A DNA stretch of 23,467 nt from a bacterium BMS3Bbin02. Its GTDB lineage: Bacteria; Actinomycetota; Acidimicrobiia; Spongiisociales; UBA5794. This document shows positions 14,782 to 21,136 of the stretch, in pieces. A program made the position numbers and the translations under genes. Each line of letters begins with the position of its first letter. Position 1 is the first letter of the stretch. The notes below the pieces were generated by a model, which saw nothing but the letters and a program-made list of their open reading frames with translations, was not told the origin of the DNA and ran no database searches. The stretch is taken from NCBI GenBank assembly GCA_002898115.1, contig BDTL01000029.1, positions 1-23,467 on the forward strand, given 5' to 3'.

Positions 14782-15771
14782 CTAGTTGGCGGCGTCACGC
14801 AACGCTGGGAGGACATCCGAACCCAGCATTGCAATCAGTGGTTCCTGGTCGATCGACGTGGTCTGGATCGTCACATAATCTGCTCCGATATCCGTGACAA
14901 GCGGCAGATACGTCTCAACGTACTCAGCGGCGTCTTTCACGAGGCTGTATCGCTCAAGAATCTCACTCCGGGGCATCTCGTCGGCTCGCTCGCGGAGCGT
15001 CTGCGGATCGACAGCCTCCAGTCTTCCTGGTGCTCGAAGACCACGCCAGGAGGTGAGAGCCTGCCACGCCTCGTCCTCGTTCTGCGCGTAGATCGACCAC
15101 CTCGTCGCAAGAAACCGGGGGGCAGGTTTCCCTGCCTCTCTGGCGGCGGCCCGAGCCGGATCAATAACCTTCTCGAACGTCACTGCCGGGTCCTTGACCG
15201 ATGTGATGATGCCGTCGGCGAGCTGTGCCGCCAGTGCTGAACTCTTGGGCCCGCCGGCAGCCATCCAGAGTGGGACGCGAGACAGCGGCGGGCTGTACAA
15301 CTTGGCGCGATCTGTGACGTAGTACTTGCCGTTGAAAGTGAGCTTCTCGCCGTCGAGGAGGCGCCGCATAATCTCCAGAGCCTCGCGCATTCGCGCCGCG
15401 CGTTCTGCATACTTTGGGAACTCATAACCGAGCGGGCCCTCGTTGATGTTTTCGCCGGTGCCGACCCCGAGCTGAAATCTGCCATTGGAGATCCGGCTCA
15501 AGGTGGCTGCCGCCTGAGCCACGACACCAGGATGAAAGCGGAACAGGGGAGTGGTGACCCCGGTGATGAACTCGATGCTCTCGGTCGCCTGAGCCATTGC
15601 GGCGATCGTTGCGTACGCAAACCCGGAAGCCGACGTGTCGTCCACCCATGGGTGGAAGTGCTCCGACACGACAACCGCGTCGAACCCTGCTTTTTCGGCA
15701 AGCTGGGCGTGACGCACAAGCTCCTCGGGGTGCCATTGCTCATGGCCACAGAAATATGCGAAACGTGTCAC
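14782..15771 (-). CDS. F420-dependent LLM-class oxidoreductase (glucose-6-phosphate dehydrogenase-like family)
   Basis: The protein has 329 aa from a GTG at 15771, with GGAG 5 nt upstream. It has the TIM-barrel luciferase-like monooxygenase fold: FAYFCGHEQWHPEELVRHAQLAEKAGFD at the start, VSEHFHPW, FITGVTTPLFRFHPGVVAQAAATL, RFQLGVGTGENINE, YAERAARMREALEIM and a C-terminal GADYVTIQ strand. This combination matches the F420-linked LLM subfamily that includes F420-dependent glucose-6-phosphate dehydrogenase and relatives. It would transfer hydride between coenzyme F420 and an organic substrate in the cytosol. The exact substrate is not predictable. It is divergent from the response regulator. 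Confidence 0.88.
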   Translation of the reverse strand: MTRFAYFCGHEQWHPEELVRHAQLAEKAGFDAVVVSEHFHPWVDDTSASGFAYATIAAMAQATESIEFITGVTTPLFRFHPGVVAQAAATLSRISNGRFQLGVGTGENINEGPLGYEFPKYAERAARMREALEIMRRLLDGEKLTFNGKYYVTDRAKLYSPPLSRVPLWMAAGGPKSSALAAQLADGIITSVKDPAVTFEKVIDPARAAAREAGKPAPRFLATRWSIYAQNEDEAWQALTSWRGLRAPGRLEAVDPQTLRERADEMPRSEILERYSLVKDAAEYVETYLPLVTDIGADYVTIQTTSIDQEPLIAMLGSDVLPALRDAAN

Positions 15772-15900
15772 TGGTTCTCCGATCGTGGTTCGCTACCAGC
15801 TTATCCGGCCGGATCGATGTCCGTGCCGTGACCTGGCGGGCTAACAACCGGGCCGGCGCAGCCGACAGTGGGTATGGTGAGGCGACGAAAGGCCATATCT

Positions 15901-16641
15901 ATGAGCGATGCCGGTTCCCTGGCCCCATCCCTTCTCATAATCGAAGACAACCCGCTGCATCTGCGTCTTGTGCAAGCAATGCTCGCTGAAGCGTGGCCTG
16001 AGGGGCTTCCGACCGTCAACGTGAATCGGCTTCAGGTGGCAATCCGTCACCTGCGATCGTCCGAAGCCGAGGTTGACTGTGTGCTGCTAGATCTGGTGCT
16101 TCCAGATTCGGACGGGATTGATTCAGTGCGTCAGATCCTCACAGCGGCGCCGAACGTTCCGATCGTCGTGCTCAGTGCTCACGATGACCAGGATGCCGCG
16201 GTTCAAGCGGTGGCCGAGGGCGCCGAGGACTATCTCGTGAAAGGTTCAATCGGACCGGCAACGTTGAGTCGCACTATTCGTTTTGCAGTCGCCCGGCATC
16301 GCGGCGTTCGGCCGGCGGAACTGTACGGCTCACGCGACGGCCATTGCGTCGTCGACCGAAACGGCGTCATCGTGTACACCGATCGTGGCCTCGCGGGTCT
16401 CTTCGACACCAATGTTGAAGAGATCGTTGGATCATCGTTCGCGGAGTTGGTGGGTCCCCAGAATGCGGCCGCTCTTGCACAGGACACTGCGTTCTCATCA
16501 GTTATCGAGGGCGGCCCTGAGGCATTGGCCGGAAAGCATGTCGAAGGGACCCCGGTGGCCGGCGTCGAGGGCGCCGGGTGGGTGTACGTTATCAGTAGCG
16601 CGGCCCCGGGAGAGCGCTCCGACTTTTTGGCAGCTCTTTAA
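15901..16641 (+). CDS. Response regulator with receiver domain and PAS-like C-terminal domain
   Basis: The protein has 246 aa from the ATG at 15901, with AAAGG upstream. A start at 15868 would add only a basic 11-residue tail. Receiver domain about 10-130: acidic pair E15-D16 (LLIIEDN), phospho-acceptor D64 (CVLLDLVLPD), conserved Thr/Ser in VVLSAHDD, K114 (YLVKGS). After an Arg-rich link, residues about 143-200 (DGHCVVDRNGVIVYTDRGLAGLF ... IVGSSFAELV) look like a PAS fold. No DNA-binding or enzymatic output domain is seen, and no histidine kinase is adjacent, so it is an orphan. Its stop (TAA) and the stop of the convergent DAHP synthase share the palindrome TTAA. Confidence 0.85.
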   Translation: MSDAGSLAPSLLIIEDNPLHLRLVQAMLAEAWPEGLPTVNVNRLQVAIRHLRSSEAEVDCVLLDLVLPDSDGIDSVRQILTAAPNVPIVVLSAHDDQDAAVQAVAEGAEDYLVKGSIGPATLSRTIRFAVARHRGVRPAELYGSRDGHCVVDRNGVIVYTDRGLAGLFDTNVEEIVGSSFAELVGPQNAAALAQDTAFSSVIEGGPEALAGKHVEGTPVAGVEGAGWVYVISSAAPGERSDFLAAL

Positions 16642-17978
16642 CTCTCGTCGCGTAACTCATGCGCGACCAGCATCGCCATCTCAAGGGCCTGCTCGTAGTT
16701 GAGTCTCGGATCGCATTTCGAGACGTAGGCGCGATGGAGGTCTTGTTCTGAGAGTTGGCGGGCACCGCCGAGGCACTCGGTCACGTTCTCTCCTGTTAGC
16801 TCGAAGTGGACGCCTCCGAGAATCGAGTTCTCCTCGGCATGGACTGCGAATGAGTCTTGGATCTCGCTGAGAACGTTCTCGAATCTGCGGGTCTTGATAC
16901 CGTCCGCGGTCGTCTCGGTGTTGCCGTGCATTGCATCGACTGTCCAGTTGACTAGCTTGCCTGAACGCTTCACCACGTCGATGAGGCGGGGGAGATGCTC
17001 GCGCACGTTGTCGGCTCCGAACCGGTGAATCAGCGTTAGGCGCCCGGGTTCGTTGTCTGGATGAAGCACATCAAGAAGCCTCTCAAGTATCTCGTTGGTC
17101 ATGGTTGGGCCGACCTTGACCCCGATAGGATTGCGGATCCCGCGGAAGTACTCGACGTGGGCGCCGTCGATCTGAGCCGTGCGCATGCCAATCCACGGGA
17201 AGTGGGTCGAGAGGTTGTAGTACCCGGACCGACGAGGGACCATCTGAGTCTGAGCCTGCTCGTAGTTGAGAGACAGTCCTTCGTGGCTCGTGAAGAACTC
17301 GACGCGGCGCATGGCTTCCGCCGATGCTCCGAGCACGTGTTCCATGAATTCGACCGAGTCCTGGATGTTCGCCACGAGTCGCTTGTATTCGGCCTTCATG
17401 GGCGACTCGTCGACAAACGCGAGGTCCCAGTATTCGGGATGGTGGAGGTCCGCAAAACCGCCGTCGATGAGTCCCCGGATGAAGTTGAGAGTGAGAGCGG
17501 CCCGTTCGTAGCCGCGCAACAAGAGGCTTGGGTCGGGGGTGCGATCGTCCCGGGTGAATCCGGATCGGTTGAAGAGATCTCCGCGGTATGTCGGGAGGAC
17601 TTCGTCGCCGCGCTGTTCCTCGTCGGCCGAGCGAGGTTTGGCGTACTGCCCGGCGATGCGCCCGACCCTGACTACTCGTCGGCGGGTGCCATGGGTGAGT
17701 ACGAGCGACATCTGGAGCATGATCTTGAGCAGCGACGTGATTGGCTGGGGATGACAGGAGTTGAAACTTTCGGCGCAATCGCCGCCCTGTAACAGGAACA
17801 TGTCGCCCCGCGCGCAGGCTGCGAGGTGGTCCTTGAGTGTCTCCACCTCCCATGACGTTACGAGCGGGGGGAGGTCGGAGAGCTCTTTCAGTACGAGGTC
17901 CAATTCGGCCGGGTCCGGGTAGACCGGCTGTTGGCTGACTGTGAATTGCTTCCACGAATCAGGCGTCCAGGTGCTCAT
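16638..17978 (-). CDS. aroG: Class II (plant-type) 3-deoxy-D-arabino-heptulosonate-7-phosphate synthase
   Basis: The protein has 446 aa, the usual length for this family. It condenses phosphoenolpyruvate and erythrose 4-phosphate to DAHP, the first step of the shikimate pathway. Family motifs appear in order: LLQGGDCAESF (metal-binding Cys), VVRVGRIAGQYAKPRS, TSHEGLSLNYEQ, HFPWIGMRT, GVKVGPTM, LTLIHRFGADN, WTVDAMHGNT, GGVHFELTGENVTECLGG and CDPRLNYEQALEMA. The ATG at 17978 has AAGGAAGG 7 nt upstream. A TTG two codons earlier is less likely. The symbol follows mycobacterial usage, and other actinobacteria use aroH or aroF. It lies downstream of rnpB, separated by a strong hairpin. Confidence 0.97.
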   Translation of the reverse strand: MSTWTPDSWKQFTVSQQPVYPDPAELDLVLKELSDLPPLVTSWEVETLKDHLAACARGDMFLLQGGDCAESFNSCHPQPITSLLKIMLQMSLVLTHGTRRRVVRVGRIAGQYAKPRSADEEQRGDEVLPTYRGDLFNRSGFTRDDRTPDPSLLLRGYERAALTLNFIRGLIDGGFADLHHPEYWDLAFVDESPMKAEYKRLVANIQDSVEFMEHVLGASAEAMRRVEFFTSHEGLSLNYEQAQTQMVPRRSGYYNLSTHFPWIGMRTAQIDGAHVEYFRGIRNPIGVKVGPTMTNEILERLLDVLHPDNEPGRLTLIHRFGADNVREHLPRLIDVVKRSGKLVNWTVDAMHGNTETTADGIKTRRFENVLSEIQDSFAVHAEENSILGGVHFELTGENVTECLGGARQLSEQDLHRAYVSKCDPRLNYEQALEMAMLVAHELRDES

Positions 17979-18080
17979 CCTCAATCCTTCCTTGTTTCGG
18001 CGTCGGAAACGGTATCACGTCTCTCTCCACATCAATTCGTCCGCGCCCATTCGAGTGGAGTAGTGCTGATCCGGAGAAAC

Positions 18081-18120
18081 GATTGTGGGGTTCTCCCTTT
18101 CCGAGGAGAACCCCACAATC
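18081..18120 (-). terminator. 16-bp perfect hairpin, probable rnpB terminator
   Basis: GATTGTGGGGTTCTCC and its exact reverse complement flank an 8-nt loop. It begins 7 nt beyond the 3' end of RNase P RNA on the minus strand, and is followed there by GTTTCTCC, a weak U-rich tail. It would insulate rnpB from the DAHP synthase gene. Confidence 0.75.
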
Positions 18121-18125
18121 AACGA

Positions 18126-18508
18126 CTGCAACGCGGGCTATAAGCCGGATTCTGTCGTCGTACAGCCATCTATCTGGGCCCGCCATTGCTGAACGGGCTC
18201 ATGCGGCCTACCTGGAACGTAACGGACGGGCAGCCCTGTTCCTGCTTGGCCTTGCTCCTGGTGGGGTTTACCGAGCCGATATGGTCTCCCACATCGCTGG
18301 TGGTCTCTTACACCACCGTTTCACCCTTGCCTGTGCGCATCGCCTGCAAATCCGCTAACGGACCCGCAGGGTCCGCGCCATCGGCGGTCTGCTCTCTGTT
18401 GCACTTTCCGTCGGGTTGCCCCGCCTGGGAGTTACCCAGCACCATTGCCCTGCGGAGTCCGGACTTTCCTCAGCGATTGCTCGCCGCGACTGTCCGCCCG
18501 CGTTGCGA
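18126..18508 (-). ncRNA. rnpB: RNase P RNA, bacterial type A
   Basis: Read on the minus strand, the catalytic RNA of RNase P (tRNA 5' maturation) is clear. The 5' P1 strand (18506-18496) pairs with the 3' strand (18138-18128) over 11 bp. Conserved blocks include GAGGAAAGTCCGGACT near the 5' end, GACGGAAAGTGCAACAGAGA in the middle, GGTAAACCCCACC, and ATAGATGGCTGTACGAC with ACAGAATCCGGCTTAT near the 3' end. A -10-like TAACCT at 18519-18514 lies 7 nt before the predicted 5' end, though no good -35 is visible. The promoter therefore overlaps the end of the upstream GGCT-like gene. The total of about 380 nt is normal for actinobacteria. Confidence 0.97.
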
Positions 18509-18524
18509 CAACAAGGTTAGTGCG

Positions 18525-18968
18525 TCACGTCACGGAGGCGAGCGCCTGTTTGAGTCCCATAATCCAACCGATCGGCAGGTCCCAGTGCTGTGAGCCCGCA
18601 AGCATGAACTCAAGGTACTCCGCTGATGGCGCCGTATCCTTCCCGCCTTCGCGACACAGAAAGGTCACGACCTGATGGCGTTGACCCATGCGGTCCATCG
18701 TCTCGACCTCGGTCCGAATGCGCTTCTCTTGCGCTTCGATCGCTTCAATCGCGTCGATGTTGCCCTTCGGTACGTCGTAGACGACGCCCCATACGGTGGA
18801 TGAGGGGTCTGGCACCGCAGTCGGCAAACCGCCCTGCCATCCATCCGCGTTGATGGGGAAGCGCACTCCGTGCTCCGGAATATGGGCGATGAACTTGAAC
18901 GCTGCTTCTGGTGCAACATCAGCGATCAGCTCGGGAGCGAGACGAGACGTATACGTGAAATACAGCAC
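18525..18968 (-). CDS. Divergent gamma-glutamylcyclotransferase-like protein
   Basis: The protein has 147 aa from a GTG at 18968, with AAAGGGG 5 nt upstream. A longer in-frame extension to 19061 is not fold-like. The start VLYFTYTSRLAPELI, then HGVRFPINADGWQGGLPTAVPD, VWGVVYDVP, and IDAIEAIEAQE follow the GGCT/YtfP/AIG2 fold. Canonical members have Y-(G)-S-N in the first loop and a catalytic Glu. Here the loop is YTSR and the Glu lies in AIEAQE. Substrate binding may therefore differ from classical gamma-glutamyl cyclotransfer. It lies just upstream of rnpB on the same strand (17 bp). Confidence 0.7.
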   Translation of the reverse strand: MLYFTYTSRLAPELIADVAPEAAFKFIAHIPEHGVRFPINADGWQGGLPTAVPDPSSTVWGVVYDVPKGNIDAIEAIEAQEKRIRTEVETMDRMGQRHQVVTFLCREGGKDTAPSAEYLEFMLAGSQHWDLPIGWIMGLKQALASVT

Positions 18969-19118
18969 AGGAACCCCTTTTGAACGGCACGGGCAACGCG
19001 GAATTCTAGGTCGTATCGCGGGCGTAGCGAATTCGCCTCCGGGAACTTCTACGCGTCGCAAAACGTCTTTCTATGTGAGCGGGTCGGTGAGGGTCCCTAC
19101 CCAAGGAGAACAACCCGA

Positions 19119-19418
19119 ATGGCAATGACAATCCATCGAGATACGCTGCGGCCCGTTCCGTTGGTTGAGGAGCGGTCGTGGGTCGCCCTTTCGGCTTGCC
19201 GGGACATCGATTCGGATCTCTTCTTTTCAGAGACGCGATCGGCGGCGCGCAACGCAAAACGCGTGTGTGCGGGATGCGCGGTGGTTGATGAGTGTCTGGA
19301 CTATGCACTCGAAATCAACATCCGATTTGGAGTGTGGGGCGGAATGTCGACCTCCGAACGAGCCGCGATGCTTCGAGACTTCGCGGCGACACGGGACACG
19401 GATCTCGCAACCGGGTAG
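19119..19418 (+). CDS. whiB: WhiB-family iron-sulfur transcription regulator
   Basis: The protein has 99 aa. Four cysteines that would hold a [4Fe-4S] cluster are C27, C50, C53 and C59 (CAGCAVVDEC), followed by the family turn GVWGG at 71-75 and the start of a short C-terminal segment (MSTSERAAMLRD). WhiB proteins bind the primary sigma factor and respond to redox or nitric oxide. AAGGAG lies 10 nt before the ATG at 19119. The gene ends 11 nt before trpD. Which Wbl subgroup it belongs to cannot be decided here, though the short C-terminus resembles WhiB1/WhiB2-type proteins. It is divergent from the GGCT-like gene. Confidence 0.95.
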   Translation: MAMTIHRDTLRPVPLVEERSWVALSACRDIDSDLFFSETRSAARNAKRVCAGCAVVDECLDYALEINIRFGVWGGMSTSERAAMLRDFAATRDTDLATG

Positions 19419-19429
19419 AGTTCCCGGCC

Positions 19430-20452
19430 ATGACAGACTTCTCCTGGTCGGCGGTACTGCGTCCGCTGATGGCCGGCAAAGACATCGATCGGACGACTGC
19501 GCGCAATGCCATGGCCGCGATGATGGCCGGCGACGCCTCCGACGCCCAGATAGCCGCGTTCATCGTTGCCATCCGCTCCAAAGGGGAGAGCGTTGACGAA
19601 ATGACCGGCCTTGTCGAAGGCATGCTCGAAGCTGCGGTGACGTGTGATCTGCAGGTCGATGCAGTCGATCTCGTCGGGACCGGCGGCGACAACGCGGGGA
19701 CCTTCAACATCTCGACGACTGCGGCGTTCATCGCGGCCGGGGCAGGTGTCAAGATTGCCAAACACGGGAACCGAGCCGCGTCATCAAAGACCGGGTCGGC
19801 GGATCTCATCGAGGCGCTCGGGATCGATCTTGAGCTTCCTCCCGAAGCAACGAAACACATGATCGAAGAGATCGGGTGGGGATTCTTCTTTGCTCCCAGA
19901 TACCATCCATCCATGCGTCACGTCGGGCCGGTACGCAAACAACTTGGTATCCGAACCGTCTTCAACTTTCTTGGGCCCCTTAGCAATCCGGGCCGTGTGA
20001 AGCGTGCCGCGATAGGCGTGTCCGATCGAACCATGGCACACAAGATGATTGAAGTTCTCAAGGGTCTTGGCCTCACGCACGCCTTTGTTGTGCATGGGCA
20101 CGACGGTCTTGACGAAGTGAGCACCGCGGCCAAAACCGACGTGCTGCGTCTTGTCGATGGCGAAATCACCAAGGCCGAGTTCCAGCCGAGCGACTTCGGC
20201 GTGCAGCGGGTAACTCTCGGCGAGCTATCCGGCGGCGACGCCGCTGAGAACCTCGCGATCACCCTGGCGATCCTGTCCGGTGAGCAAGGCCCGAGGACGG
20301 ATGTGGCGCTTGTTAACGCATGTCCGGCGATTGTCGCTTCGGGTCTAGCCAAGGGATTCGACGATGCCATGGCGTTGGCGATAACTGCGGTTCAGTCCGG
20401 CTCAGCGATGGGAATCGTTGATTCAGCGGTTTCGTTTAGCCAATCCGCGTAG
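19430..20452 (+). CDS. trpD: Anthranilate phosphoribosyltransferase
   Basis: The protein has 340 aa, normal length. It transfers phosphoribosyl from PRPP to anthranilate, the second step from chorismate to tryptophan, in the cytosol. Motifs: GTGGD at 83-87 (PRPP loop), NISTTAAFIAAGAGVKIAKHGNR, SSKTGSADLIEALG, RTVFNFLGPLSNP, HGHDGLDE. The ATG at 19430 is chosen because homologues begin just before the WSAVLRPLMAGKD helix. The frame extends upstream only across the whiB overlap. No Shine-Dalgarno sequence is present, but TAGAGT 8 nt upstream (with GGGACA 17 nt before it) could drive a nearly leaderless transcript. It stands alone, without other trp genes nearby. Confidence 0.97.
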   Translation: MTDFSWSAVLRPLMAGKDIDRTTARNAMAAMMAGDASDAQIAAFIVAIRSKGESVDEMTGLVEGMLEAAVTCDLQVDAVDLVGTGGDNAGTFNISTTAAFIAAGAGVKIAKHGNRAASSKTGSADLIEALGIDLELPPEATKHMIEEIGWGFFFAPRYHPSMRHVGPVRKQLGIRTVFNFLGPLSNPGRVKRAAIGVSDRTMAHKMIEVLKGLGLTHAFVVHGHDGLDEVSTAAKTDVLRLVDGEITKAEFQPSDFGVQRVTLGELSGGDAAENLAITLAILSGEQGPRTDVALVNACPAIVASGLAKGFDDAMALAITAVQSGSAMGIVDSAVSFSQSA

Positions 20453-20536
20453 GGGCCGGCTTTCGGATGGTGTGAACAATCCGTGAAACAGATGTCAGTT
20501 GGTGGTCTTAAAGTTTACGGTCCGATAAGGTGCGGT

Positions 20537-21049
20537 ATGAAAAAAATTCTTCTGGCCGGTTTGTTCGTGATCATTGCGGCGTGCGGCGGCGCTAACAACG
20601 CAGAGTCAGGGACCGCCGCGAACCCATCCGGTGGCGCGGTCGAGGGCCAGAGAGACTTCACCCTTACGCTCGCCGATGGGACGTCCTACACGCTGAGCGA
20701 GGCGGCGAATCCCACGTTCGTGATCTTCTGGGCCGAGTGGTGAGGCGTCTGTCGACGGGAGTTGCCCGTCGTTGACAAGGTAGCTGCGGACTTCCAGGGC
20801 CAGGTCGACTTCATCGCGATCGCCGGTTGGGCGGATGTCGCTACGACCGCGGTGGCCGCGGAACAGTTGTTCTCTTCCAACCTTCAGTGGGGCCTGAACG
20901 AAGAAATCTGGGGTGATTTCGGAGTCATTGGCCAGCCGACGGTGGTTCTTTTTACTCCCGATAGTGTTGAATGGACCCGCTGGGCAGGCGCTAGAGGTGA
21001 GGCCAGTATGCGCGACGCAATAGAGCAATTGCTGGCCGCATCTGGATAG
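20537..21049 (+). CDS. TlpA/thioredoxin-like lipoprotein with in-frame UGA at the redox Cys: candidate selenoprotein (UxxC)
   Basis: The single frame of 171 codons contains one internal TGA (20741-20743, residue 69) and ends at TAG (21047-21049). The N-terminus has a signal peptide with lipobox VIIAAC (C16). The fold then runs: FTLTLADGTSYTLSEA, PTFVIFWAEW, [UGA]-G-V-C72, RRELPVVDKVAADFQGQVDFIAIAG, and the cis-Pro segment GVIGQPTVVLF (P134). In TlpA/ResA-type oxidoreductases the motif is WCxxC, and the UGA sits exactly on the first Cys. A hairpin follows (see 20750-20777). This supports selenocysteine, giving a 170-residue UGVC protein outside the membrane. Alternatives are a nonsense mutation, a base error (TGC or TGT to TGA), or UGA read as Cys. 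Gene callers would report two fragments. It follows trpD by 84 bp. Confidence 0.75.
20750..20777 (+). promoter_or_regulatory. Candidate bacterial SECIS stem-loop
   Basis: CGACGGG (20753-20759) pairs perfectly with CCCGTCG (20765-20771) around the loop AGTTG. After a 3-nt bulge (TTG) the stem adds TGT/ACA at its base. The loop starts 17 nt after the UGA and has G as its second base. Both features fit what is known of bacterial SECIS elements: inside the coding region, loop about 16-37 nt after UGA, a G near the 5' side of the loop. The bulge here is on the 3' side, unlike the E. coli fdhF element, so the match is partial. Confidence 0.5.
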
Positions 21050-21136
21050 CACCGCCGCAGCAGCCGCCCCAACCACACGGGTGCAGGTACACTGACGGTT
21101 CGAAACCGCGGAGTCGCACATGGGGGTGGCGCAGTC

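Noticed and set aside
20483..20743. A separate 86-codon gene ending at the UGA, and another gene starting at 20762
   Set aside because: Both pieces are in one frame and together make one thioredoxin-like protein. Treating them as two genes cuts through the CxxC active site and leaves the second with no real start or signal peptide.
21096..21108. T-loop-like GGTTCGAAACC suggesting a tRNA (including tRNA-Sec)
   Set aside because: No acceptor stem, D-arm or anticodon arm can be folded around it on either strand. It is a 13-nt inverted repeat (CGGTT-CGA-AACCG) in the leader of the gene at 21137.
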